The position numbers were made by a program, and so were the translations under genes. The notes under the pieces were generated by a model that saw nothing but the letters and a program-made list of their open reading frames with translations, had not been told where the DNA came from and did no database searches. Shown here in pieces: positions 11,226-18,843 of a stretch of DNA of 64,000 bases. This DNA comes from JANQIO01 sp965601975 (GTDB lineage: Bacteria > Pseudomonadota > Gammaproteobacteria > Pseudomonadales > Halieaceae). The stretch spans positions 3,968,001 through 4,032,000 of the forward strand of contig OZ271856.1 of assembly GCA_965601975.1 (NCBI GenBank), written 5' to 3'. The first letter of the stretch is position 1. Every line of letters begins with the position of its first letter.

Positions 11226-11301
11226 TGGAGCTGGCGAGAGGAATCGAACCCCCGACCGGCTGATTACAAATCAGCTGCTCTACCTACTGAGCTACGCCAG
11301 C
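11226..11301 (-). tRNA. tRNA-Thr(TGT)
   Basis: A 76-nt cloverleaf with acceptor GCTGGCG, anticodon loop TTTGTAA (TGT) and encoded CCA. It corresponds to thrU, normally next to tRNA-Tyr; here nrfHA lies between them. Confidence 0.97.
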
Positions 11302-11313
11302 TTTATTGACCTA

Positions 11314-11336
11314 TTGCGCTGCCGTCCACAGCGCAA
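11314..11336. other. hairpin upstream of tRNA-Thr(TGT)
   Basis: Perfect 8-bp inverted repeat TTGCGCTG/CAGCGCAA with a 7-nt spacer, 13 bp before the tRNA 5' end. It could belong to the promoter/leader region or be a terminator from upstream. The rest of 11337-11482 shows no clear gene; a TTGTCT box near 11377-11382 is a weak -35 candidate on the minus strand. Confidence 0.4.
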
Positions 11337-11482
11337 CATCGCGTGGCGCCGAATTCTAGACAAACTGCCGCGGGCATGCAATCGACCGCCGATATACGCA
11401 TTTAATACCGACGGCCGCAGCCCCGGCGCCAGCAGCCGTTGGCAGCACCGAGCTCAAGCCATATAGGCATGATGACCTGCCA

Positions 11483-13129
11483 CTAGTCGATCAGACCGTC
11501 TCTGTTAAGGTCAGTGTCGATGATCAGAGGGAGATAATTGAATGTCAGCTCATAGCTGTCCCCATCTTCGAACAGAATGAGCTGCACAAAGCCCAGCGCA
11601 TTGTCTGAGTGCAGCAATGGACCGTCAAAAAGCACCTGGTCCTCTTCCGCCAAATCGAAGTCCCCGTAAGCTATGTGGGTGAAGTCTCCACCTGCTGTTC
11701 CCTCTGAGAGGCGGATGGCGTCGTCGACCACAGGCACCGTTCGCCAGTTGATATCTTTGATTCCGTCGCCGTTATAGTCATGTAACAAGCTGCCTCCGGG
11801 CGGTGACAGATTCGGGTCTGCCGTCAGGAAATTCCTGCCCAGGCGCTGCCGCGTTTCATCCGAGAAAACCCTACCTCCCTGGTTAACCAATAGCTGCACC
11901 GAAATTCCGGCAAACGAGCGCGAGTCGTAGCCATGCACCAGCAGGTCCTTTAGCCCATCACCGGTCAGATCAATGCCTTTGATCTCTATCGTTTGCAGCC
12001 ACTCCAAGCCACCAAAGACATCCTGGTCGGCAAGAAATGAGACGCTCCTGTCGTCGAAGGTCCCGTTGCCATTATTCCAGTGTATTCGTGTGGGCACCCC
12101 GTCGGGCCGATTTACGCGCCCGATGACAAGGTCGGGAAAGCCGTCGTCATCCAGGTCCGACAATTCAGCGCTGAAACTGTCCTGCAGCTGGGGCGTATCC
12201 CGGAGAGAGGCCGGCAGACGTTCGACATTTACTTGAAAGTTCGCGCTGCCGTCGTTGATCAAAAGGTACGGCAAGGTACCATCCCCTGCGTCTTTGAAGT
12301 TCATGACGAAAATATCGATGTCGCCATCACTGTCGATATCTCCTACCGCCGCGTTGTGCGAGAAGTCCATAAAGTCCGGCAAGCGATCTGTCACATCGAG
12401 AAAACCGCCTTCGACACCAAGCAACAATTGATTTTTGTAGCCGGGAAATGGCTCCGCATCATAACCATGGTCCGCAACAAAAATGTCCTGCCGGTCGTCG
12501 CCATTGAAATCCGCAACATACAGTTCACTGGCGTGCTCCGAGGCGGGCCGATCGCCGCTGGCCTCGATGAACGTATTGTCGCCGAGATTAAAGAGAATCA
12601 CGCCCTGCTGCGGCCCTCTTGATGCTTCCGCATTGAAAGGGAACGTCGCAGCGGTCACGATGAGATCAAGTTGGCCGTCCGCGTTCAGGTCAGCGGTATG
12701 GAGCTGACCTACCTGGTCGGAGAGAAACTCGAAGCTTTGTGGAGAGAAAACGACATCCCCGAGCCTATAACTTCCGGGCTGAAACCGAGGCTCGACAAAA
12801 AACACTCGGTCACCGGCCAACAAATCCCGTAATACAGGGTTCGCATCGAAACCCTGGGTTTTCAGCGCGCACGCTTTGTCCGAGCCACCACAGAAATGAC
12901 CTTTCTCCTTCTTCCAGCCTATGAAACGAAAGCCCTCGGCCGGCACCGCGGTGAATGCCTCGTCAAAGCTGGAATCGGAGACATCGATGGTGCAAACCTC
13001 TCCCGCATCGCAACTGTAGTTGCCCGAGCTTGTTCCGACGGTTCCGTCGTCAGTCGCAGTGACCTGGATCTTGCAGGCGCAGAGGTAAAGGGCAATGTAA
13101 CTGAGTAGTGCAGCTTTCAGTAGTCGCAT
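11483..13129 (-). CDS. VCBS/FG-GAP repeat lipoprotein
   Basis: Predicted exported lipoprotein of 548 residues; function unknown. I use the ATG at 13127-13129 because GGAG lies seven bases upstream; a start 12 bases earlier is possible. The signal peptide ends in a lipobox LCAC. A Cys-containing region (about 30-110) resembles bacterial surface repeats, then at least six FG-GAP/VCBS calcium-binding blades follow (DLNADGQLDLI, DFNGDDRQDIF, DIDSDGDIDIF, DLDDDGFPDLV, DLTGDGLKDLL, DYNGDGIKDI), which should fold as an integrin-alpha-like beta-propeller. The protein stops within one more Ca-loop-like motif, DTDLNRDGLID. No operon partner; it lies between a tRNA and the SPOR gene. Confidence 0.8.
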   Translation of the reverse strand: MRLLKAALLSYIALYLCACKIQVTATDDGTVGTSSGNYSCDAGEVCTIDVSDSSFDEAFTAVPAEGFRFIGWKKEKGHFCGGSDKACALKTQGFDANPVLRDLLAGDRVFFVEPRFQPGSYRLGDVVFSPQSFEFLSDQVGQLHTADLNADGQLDLIVTAATFPFNAEASRGPQQGVILFNLGDNTFIEASGDRPASEHASELYVADFNGDDRQDIFVADHGYDAEPFPGYKNQLLLGVEGGFLDVTDRLPDFMDFSHNAAVGDIDSDGDIDIFVMNFKDAGDGTLPYLLINDGSANFQVNVERLPASLRDTPQLQDSFSAELSDLDDDGFPDLVIGRVNRPDGVPTRIHWNNGNGTFDDRSVSFLADQDVFGGLEWLQTIEIKGIDLTGDGLKDLLVHGYDSRSFAGISVQLLVNQGGRVFSDETRQRLGRNFLTADPNLSPPGGSLLHDYNGDGIKDINWRTVPVVDDAIRLSEGTAGGDFTHIAYGDFDLAEEDQVLFDGPLLHSDNALGFVQLILFEDGDSYELTFNYLPLIIDTDLNRDGLID

Positions 13130-13238
13130 TCGACTCTCCATGTCTTTCCCAAGCTGGCCATGCTAGCAGAGCCAAAGCTGGCGGAACAAACCATGAAACT
13201 AGCACTTATAAACTAACTGCCGCGGACATGCCGCGTGG

Positions 13239-14309
13239 TCAGGCGTCGGGGCCCTCAGCCGGGCACTCCCGGGGTACCAGCTCCAGCGCCTCGTAGCCGG
13301 GCAGCGGGCCCTCGGTATCCGGCCAGCCCAGCGCCTGACGCTCTATATCATCGATGGCGGCCCAGGGCTGCTCCCGGTAATTGGGGCGCGGATAGATCTC
13401 GGCCTGGTGACCGCGTCCTCGCAAAATATCGCGAAGAGCGATGGCGCGCTGTTCGCTGCGGAACAGGCCCAGCGACAGGCTGCCCGCCAGCGGGCCGTCA
13501 GTAATCGGGAAATTGTCAAAGCCGTCCTGGCGCAGCTCCCTGGCCAGGCGGCGGACATCCGCCTGGGAGCCGGATGTCGGCAGGTAGACCCAGTTGTCCG
13601 GCGCAACCTCCACCGTCCGCAGCACCAGGTCGACGCCGGTGCCCGCCGCGGCAAACTCCGCCGCCAGTCGCTCGCTGAGGGCTTCGTTCTCCACCGGGCC
13701 GGCAAACCAGCACCGCAGCGGCGCCGGCTCAGGTTCCGGCACCGGCTTGGATTCCGGTTCCAGGGCTGGTTCCGCTTCGGCTGAAAGCGCTTGTTCGGCT
13801 GAGGGCTCCATCTGGGCGGAAGGCTCCATTTCGGCTGAAGGCTCCATTTCGGCTGAAGGCTCCATTTCGGCTGAAGGCTCCATTTCGGCTGAAGGCTCCG
13901 TTTCGGCTGAAGGCTCCATTTCGGCTTCCTGCACTTCGGCGAAGGCCTGCTCTCCCTCAACGGTGGTCATCGCTGCGACCTCGGTCGCATAGCCCGCGGT
14001 GTCACTGTCGCCTGCCTCGCTTCCCTCTTCGGCGCTGTCACCGGGCACGTCTTGAGAAGTTTCACTGTCCTCCGGGGTGACAGCTGACACCCTATCCTGA
14101 ACCGGAGCTGCCACCGCCATATCCTCGGCGGGAAGGCCTCGCGGTGCTGGGCTTTCATCGAGTTCGCTGAGCAATTTGAGCTGGCGCAAACTGCCCGTGG
14201 CCACAGCCTCCGGTGTGGCAACCGGGGCCGGCTCGGACGGCCGGAAATACACCACCGCATTGCCGACCAACGCTGCCACAATCAGCCAGTGCACCAGCGA
14301 CAGCTTCAT
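13239..14309 (-). CDS. SPOR-like domain protein with Glu-Pro repeat linker
   Basis: 356 residues. A single N-terminal membrane segment (about 5-22) is followed by a long acidic, Pro/Ala-rich linker containing seven near-identical EMEPSA units (about residues 127-170). A C-terminal globular region (about 200-340: CWFAGPVENEALSERL ... FRSEQRAIALRDILRGRGH) has the look of two SPOR-type modules, which bind denuded peptidoglycan. The start overlaps the coaX stop by four bases, so it is translated from the birA-coaX operon. The repeat linker is variable-copy material and would change reach across the periplasm. SPOR assignment rests on pattern only. Confidence 0.7.
   Translation of the reverse strand: MKLSLVHWLIVAALVGNAVVYFRPSEPAPVATPEAVATGSLRQLKLLSELDESPAPRGLPAEDMAVAAPVQDRVSAVTPEDSETSQDVPGDSAEEGSEAGDSDTAGYATEVAAMTTVEGEQAFAEVQEAEMEPSAETEPSAEMEPSAEMEPSAEMEPSAEMEPSAQMEPSAEQALSAEAEPALEPESKPVPEPEPAPLRCWFAGPVENEALSERLAAEFAAAGTGVDLVLRTVEVAPDNWVYLPTSGSQADVRRLARELRQDGFDNFPITDGPLAGSLSLGLFRSEQRAIALRDILRGRGHQAEIYPRPNYREQPWAAIDDIERQALGWPDTEGPLPGYEALELVPRECPAEGPDA
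13804..13929 (-). repeat. 18-bp tandem repeat, seven units, in frame in the SPOR-like gene
   Basis: Seven contiguous 18-bp units of the form GGCTCCATTTCGGCTGAA (plus-strand reading), several of them identical. They encode six-residue EMEPSA-type units. High nucleotide identity, not only protein identity, points to recent slippage or expansion. Confidence 0.9.
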
Positions 14310-15028
14310 GCGCTACGCACCGCCTGCCGATGCGTTTCCCGGCCCAGCGCCTCGAGGCCGTCCAGGACCAGGTCCTCGACAAACTCGCCGCCGCGATCCA
14401 GCAACGCACGGGCAATCTCGCCGTTGCCGCCGGTAAACACCAGGGCGTCGTCGCCGCCAAAGCGATCCAGCGCCGTGGCAATCGCACCCACCTGCGCCAG
14501 CTGCAGGCCGTTGAAGACGGCGGTTTCCGTGGATGTTCCCGGCGACATCTCATCCCGGGGTGCCTCGCCGAAGCGCACCCGGGCGGTTTCGCCGAGCAGG
14601 GAGCGCTCCATCATGGCCATCCCGGGCAGGATATAGCCGCCGCGATGGGCGCCATCTGCGGCCACAAAATCGATGGTCAGCGCACTGCCGGCATCGATCA
14701 CACAGACCGATGTGCCAACCCTTTGGAAGGCTGCGATCATGGCCAGCCAGCGGTCGACGCCCATGCGCCGGGGTTCGGTATAGCTGTTGTGTATGCCGCA
14801 GGCATCGCTGCCCGCGCGGGCAAACCAGGGCTGCCGCTGCCAGGCCTTTTCGATTGCCTGTGCCAGCACGGCCTCGCGGGCTTCGTCGGAGACACTGGCA
14901 ACCCAGACCGCCTCGGGCGCCCCGTCCAGGTCGGGCAATACCGCGGGAGAATCTCCACTCAACCTGCCGCGGTGCTCTCCGCAGCGCCACTTGATAGCGG
15001 TGTTGCCGACGTCCAGCAACAGGATCAT
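14306..15028 (-). CDS. coaX: type III pantothenate kinase
   Basis: Cytoplasmic enzyme phosphorylating pantothenate in the first step of coenzyme A synthesis. It has 240 residues with ASKHA-fold motifs: N-terminal phosphate loop LLLDVGNTAIKW, the DRWLAMIAA segment near residue 95 and CVIDAGSALTIDFV near residue 115. It overlaps birA by four bases upstream and the SPOR gene by four bases downstream, so the three are translationally coupled. The birA-coaX pairing is common in gammaproteobacteria. Confidence 0.95.
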   Translation of the reverse strand: MILLLDVGNTAIKWRCGEHRGRLSGDSPAVLPDLDGAPEAVWVASVSDEAREAVLAQAIEKAWQRQPWFARAGSDACGIHNSYTEPRRMGVDRWLAMIAAFQRVGTSVCVIDAGSALTIDFVAADGAHRGGYILPGMAMMERSLLGETARVRFGEAPRDEMSPGTSTETAVFNGLQLAQVGAIATALDRFGGDDALVFTGGNGEIARALLDRGGEFVEDLVLDGLEALGRETHRQAVRSA

Positions 15029-15849
15029 TGCGATGGCCTCAGGCTCAACTCACCACCGGTGTAGGGGCTGACCATGCCCCCCACATCCAGCAGCAGGGCA
15101 CCGGAATCGTCCACTCCCCTGACCACGCCGGCGACGGCGCTGTCGCCGCTGGACAGCGTGACCTGGACACCGGCGTGGGCATTGCGATCCATCCAGCGCT
15201 CGCGCCAGGGGCCGAACCCCTCCGCTTCGAACTGGGCCAGCAGCGGCAGCAGGTGATTCAGCAGTCCACCCAGCAACTGGTTGCGGCCGCTGCCAATGCC
15301 GCCCGCGCGGTGCGCATCCGTCCACCGCTGGTCGATCTGCTCGGCGGCGCTGTCGGACATCTGCAGATTGATACCAACCCCGATGACGGCGCTGGCCTGG
15401 CCGGCTTCGGTGCCCACGGTCTCGATCAGAATCCCGCCGAGCTTGGCGCCATCCACCAGAATGTCATTGGGCCACTTGAGCTTGATACCGCCCAGGCCTT
15501 CCGCTTCCAGCGCATCGGCGACGGCGACCCCCACTGCCAGGCTCAGTCCCGACATGGCCTCGGCTCCGCGCTGGAACGCCCACACGGCCGACAGGTAGAT
15601 ATTGCTGCCGTGTGGGCTCACCCAGTGGCGCCCCCGCCTGCCGCGACCCGCCGTTTGCTGCTCGGCGGAGATTACCAGGCCATGATGGTGGCCTTGCTCA
15701 ATTCGCCGCATCGCCTCGGCATTGGTGGAATCGATCTGGTCGTGCAGGTCCAGCTCGCCCAGCAGGGCGCGGGCCTGCGGTGTCAAGGCTGACTGTATGT
15801 GCGTATGATCGAGAAGATCTGGCTGCCGGACGTGGCTCATCGAAAACAA
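15025..15849 (-). CDS. birA: biotin-[acetyl-CoA-carboxylase] ligase without HTH domain
   Basis: Attaches biotin to biotin carboxyl carrier domains, such as LiuD in this window. Catalytic motifs are present: DSTNAEA, QTAGRGRRGRHW (biotinyl-AMP loop), KWPNDILVDG and KLGGILIE, followed by the C-terminal SH3-like cap. The frame gives 274 residues from a TTG with GGAG five bases upstream; an ATG three codons in is the alternative. E. coli BirA has about 60 more N-terminal residues forming a DNA-binding HTH; only about 35 precede the catalytic domain here, and no frame upstream supplies the rest. It is therefore a group I, enzyme-only ligase. Confidence 0.92.
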   Translation of the reverse strand: MFSMSHVRQPDLLDHTHIQSALTPQARALLGELDLHDQIDSTNAEAMRRIEQGHHHGLVISAEQQTAGRGRRGRHWVSPHGSNIYLSAVWAFQRGAEAMSGLSLAVGVAVADALEAEGLGGIKLKWPNDILVDGAKLGGILIETVGTEAGQASAVIGVGINLQMSDSAAEQIDQRWTDAHRAGGIGSGRNQLLGGLLNHLLPLLAQFEAEGFGPWRERWMDRNAHAGVQVTLSSGDSAVAGVVRGVDDSGALLLDVGGMVSPYTGGELSLRPSQ

Positions 15850-15965
15850 ATGGGCTCCAAACAGCGGGCATCATAGCAAATCGGCTGCCCCGTCACTGCC
15901 GTATATAAGAGAGCTGTGGGCTTTTCTGCTGCAGCATAATGCTGCCTGACAGAGACCATTGCACA

Positions 15966-17186
15966 ATGAAAATTCGTCGCCTGACTATCGCCGCCACGCT
16001 GTGCCTGGCGCTATCCGCCTGCTTCCAGACCAACCTGGGAGGGCCCACCGGGGGCACTACGATAACCGTAGCGTCCCTGAGGGAAGGTACCGTGATCGCT
16101 ACCGCCGAGACCCGAACCGAGCAGTTCTGGATCGACCGCCAGGGCCAGCAGAGCTGGGACGAACAAAACCCGCTGGTCCGGCTGTTGCTGATCGGCCTGC
16201 TGACCCAGGACGACATCCCCATCGACCCCGCCGACGTCAACCCGAACGCCCTCTACCTGGTCACCGCCACCGGCGGTGTGGACAGCGACCCCCAGTCCGG
16301 GCGCAGTGTCAGCGACAACCCGGAGGCGGTTCAGGGGATCTGGCATGCCATCGTCACCGGCCAGCGACTGCTGGACGGGGGCATCCAGGTATCCGCGATC
16401 AGTGAAGCCATCTACCAGCAGGTGGTGGGCCGAATCGCACGGCTTACCGACGCCGGCGTGACCAGCCAGCTGGACGCCGCGGCACGCCTGCTGCTCACGG
16501 ATACCGACAGGAGCGGCAGCGTCGACTACGACGACGTCATGGACTTCAGCCGCAGCCTCGACGCCGACAAGTACCGCGGGGATATCGCCAACCTGGACGC
16601 CCTGTCCGCGGCCATCCGGGCCAACCAGCCTCCGGCATCACTGCAGACGCTTTCCGCCGCGGTACTCGGCAGTCATCGGGTAGTCATGACCACCAATTTT
16701 GGCGACCTGGTGATGGACACGCTGAACTGGGAAGCGCCGGTCAATGCCGATAACTTCCTGCGCTACGTGGAAGACGACTTCTATGACAACATCGTCTTTC
16801 ACAGGGTCATTGACGGCTTTGTGGCGCAGGCCGGGATCTGGGAACTGCTGCCCGGCACAAATCAAGTCGACACCAAGCAGACCCGGGCGCCCGTCTTCAA
16901 CGAGTCCCGCTACAGCATCTCCAACCAGCGCGGCACCGTGGCGATGGCGAGAACCAACGATCCGAACAGCGCCACCTCCCAGTTTTATGTCAACCAGGTC
17001 GACAACAGCTTCCTCGATTACAGCCCGGGGAACAGCCAGGACGGCTACACCGTGTTTGCCACGCTCGCCAGCGGCATCGAGGTCATCGATGACATTGCCG
17101 CCATTCCCACGGTTTCGGTCGGTGGCATCGGAGACGACGTACCCTCTGAAATCGTCCTGATCGAGTCCGCGATCATCCAGTACTGA
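15966..17186 (+). CDS. cyclophilin-type peptidyl-prolyl isomerase lipoprotein
   Basis: Predicted lipoprotein of 406 residues with lipobox LSAC at about residue 18. The start at 15966 begins MKIRRLTIAATLC, a good signal peptide; the frame extends nine codons upstream without merit. The middle is unassigned except for an EF-hand-like loop DTDRSGSVDYDD near residue 180. From about residue 240 there is a cyclophilin domain: MTTNFGDLVMDTL, VFHRVIDGFVAQAG, NQRGTVAMART, SQFYVNQVDN, GYTVFATLASG. Catalytic-type Arg in FHRVI is present. Likely a periplasmic folding factor on a membrane anchor. Monocistronic, upstream of liuR. Confidence 0.85.
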   Translation: MKIRRLTIAATLCLALSACFQTNLGGPTGGTTITVASLREGTVIATAETRTEQFWIDRQGQQSWDEQNPLVRLLLIGLLTQDDIPIDPADVNPNALYLVTATGGVDSDPQSGRSVSDNPEAVQGIWHAIVTGQRLLDGGIQVSAISEAIYQQVVGRIARLTDAGVTSQLDAAARLLLTDTDRSGSVDYDDVMDFSRSLDADKYRGDIANLDALSAAIRANQPPASLQTLSAAVLGSHRVVMTTNFGDLVMDTLNWEAPVNADNFLRYVEDDFYDNIVFHRVIDGFVAQAGIWELLPGTNQVDTKQTRAPVFNESRYSISNQRGTVAMARTNDPNSATSQFYVNQVDNSFLDYSPGNSQDGYTVFATLASGIEVIDDIAAIPTVSVGGIGDDVPSEIVLIESAIIQY

Positions 17187-17227
17187 CCGACGACTGAAAG
17201 GCCGCTGGGCCGTGAGCTGATCACAAG

Positions 17228-17256
17228 TTGACGTTTACGTTAACGTAAACTATATT
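17228..17256 (+). promoter_or_regulatory. liu operon promoter with LiuR palindrome in the spacer
   Basis: -35 TTGACG (17228-17233) and -10 TATATT (17251-17256) flank a perfect 16-bp palindrome TTTACGTTAACGTAAA (17234-17249). A MerR-family site between the two boxes is the classical arrangement. The palindrome agrees with the LiuR motif I recall from comparative genomics of gammaproteobacteria. A CCAGGAGG Shine-Dalgarno precedes liuR. Confidence 0.85.
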
Positions 17257-17277
17257 GCGTCCTCTCCAGGAGGACTC

Positions 17278-17673
17278 ATGCCCGAACGCCAGTACACCAT
17301 CTCCGAACTCGCCAGCGAGTTCGACATCACCCCCCGCGCCATCCGCTTCTATGAGGAGAAAAGCCTGCTGCACCCCGCCCGGGAGGGTCAGAAGCGCCTG
17401 TTCAGCCACGCGGACCGGGTGCGCCTGCAGCTGATCCTCAGGGGCAAGCGCTGCGGCCTGACCCTGGACGAGAGCCGGGACATCATCGGTATGTATGAAC
17501 CCGGGCAGAACAACGCCGAACAGCTACACTCGCTGTTGGGCAAAATTGCGGAGCGCCGCGCCATCCTGCACACCCAGCTCGCTGACATCCAGGAGATGAT
17601 GAAGGAGCTGGACACCGTGCAGGCTCGCTGTGAGCGGGCGCTCAAAGCCATCGAAGAGGAAGCCAAAGCATGA
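17278..17673 (+). CDS. liuR: MerR-family regulator of leucine/isovalerate degradation
   Basis: DNA-binding regulator of 131 residues. The winged HTH lies at the N-terminus (YTISELASEFDITPRAIRFYEEKSL), followed by the RLQLILRGKRCGLTLDE helix and a C-terminal coiled-coil dimerisation helix. There are no Cys clusters for metal sensing, as expected for LiuR. The last codon overlaps the liuA start (ATGA). It probably represses or controls the operon through the palindrome between its own -35 and -10 boxes. Confidence 0.92.
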   Translation: MPERQYTISELASEFDITPRAIRFYEEKSLLHPAREGQKRLFSHADRVRLQLILRGKRCGLTLDESRDIIGMYEPGQNNAEQLHSLLGKIAERRAILHTQLADIQEMMKELDTVQARCERALKAIEEEAKA

Positions 17674-18839
17674 ACACGCCCTACCCCACCCTGAATTTCG
17701 GCCTCGGCGAAGAAACCGACATGCTGCGGGACGCGGTCTACCAGATGTGCCAGGCGGAATTGGCTCCCCGCGCCGCCCAGATCGACGAGGACAATGAGTT
17801 TCCCGCTGACATGTGGAAGAAGTTCGGCGACCTCGGCCTGCTGGGTATCACCGTAGAAGAAGAATACGGCGGCAGCGGCATGGGCTACCTCGCCCACTGC
17901 GTGGCAATCGAGGAGATCTCCCGCGCCTCAGCGTCCGTGGGCCTGTCCTATGGCGCTCACTCCAACCTCTGCGTCAACCAGATTCGCAAGAACGGCAACG
18001 AAGCGCAGAAGCAGAAGTACCTGCCGAAGCTCTGCTCCGGCGAGCACGTCGGCGCCCTGGCCATGTCAGAGCCCGGCGCCGGCTCCGATGTGGTCAGCAT
18101 GAAGCTCAAGGCTGAGAAAAAGGGCGACCGCTACATCCTCAACGGCAACAAGATGTGGATTACCAACGGTCCCGACGCGGACACCTACGTGATCTATGCA
18201 AAGACCGACCCCCAGGGTGGTCCGCGGGGCATCACCGCCTTTATCGTCGAGCGCGGCTTCAAGGGCTTCTCCCAGGCCCAGAAGCTGGACAAGCTGGGCA
18301 TGCGCGGCTCCAACACCTGTGAGCTGGTGTTCGAGGACTGTGAGGTGCCGGAGGAGAATATTCTCGGGGCCGAGGGCAAGGGCGTGAACGTGCTGATGTC
18401 GGGCCTCGACTACGAGCGCACGGTGCTGTCCGGCGGCCCTGTCGGCATTATGCAGGCGGCCCTGGACGTGGTCGTACCCTACATCCATGACCGCAAGCAG
18501 TTCGGCCAGAGCATCGGCGAGTTCCAGCTCATGCAGGGGAAAGTGGCGGACATGTATGCCGATATGAACGCCTCTCGCGCCTACCTGTATGCGGTCGGCG
18601 CCGCGCTGGACCGCGGCGAGGACAGCCGCAAGGACGCCGCAGCGGTGATCCTGTTCACCGCGGAAAAGGCCACCCAGGTGGCCCTGCAGGCGATCCAGGC
18701 CCTGGGCGGGAACGGCTATATCAACGAGTACGCCACCGGTCGCCTGTTGCGCGATGCCAAGCTCTACGAGATCGGCGCCGGCACCTCCGAGGTGCGCCGC
18801 ATGCTGATCGGCCGCGAGCTCTTCCGCGAGACCGCCTGA
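17670..18839 (+). CDS. liuA: isovaleryl-CoA dehydrogenase
   Basis: FAD enzyme oxidising isovaleryl-CoA to 3-methylcrotonyl-CoA in leucine degradation; electrons go to ETF. It has 389 residues, the usual size. FAD/substrate motifs are AMSEPGAGSDVVSMK and GNKMWITNG. The catalytic Glu lies in LDYERTVLSGGP, at the position typical of isovaleryl-CoA dehydrogenases rather than of most other acyl-CoA dehydrogenases. The C-terminal segment is LGGNGYINEYATGRLLRDAKLYEIGAGTSE. Second gene of liuRABCDE. Confidence 0.96.
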   Translation: MNTPYPTLNFGLGEETDMLRDAVYQMCQAELAPRAAQIDEDNEFPADMWKKFGDLGLLGITVEEEYGGSGMGYLAHCVAIEEISRASASVGLSYGAHSNLCVNQIRKNGNEAQKQKYLPKLCSGEHVGALAMSEPGAGSDVVSMKLKAEKKGDRYILNGNKMWITNGPDADTYVIYAKTDPQGGPRGITAFIVERGFKGFSQAQKLDKLGMRGSNTCELVFEDCEVPEENILGAEGKGVNVLMSGLDYERTVLSGGPVGIMQAALDVVVPYIHDRKQFGQSIGEFQLMQGKVADMYADMNASRAYLYAVGAALDRGEDSRKDAAAVILFTAEKATQVALQAIQALGGNGYINEYATGRLLRDAKLYEIGAGTSEVRRMLIGRELFRETA

Positions 18840-18843
18840 CACC

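Noticed and set aside
13804..13929. Regular repeats considered as a CRISPR array
   Set aside because: The 18-bp units are contiguous, without spacers, and are in frame within a coding sequence.
15931..15945. Palindrome GCAGCATAATGCTGC upstream of the cyclophilin lipoprotein
   Set aside because: A short isolated palindrome, with no second copy in the window and no regulator nearby; not enough to call an operator.
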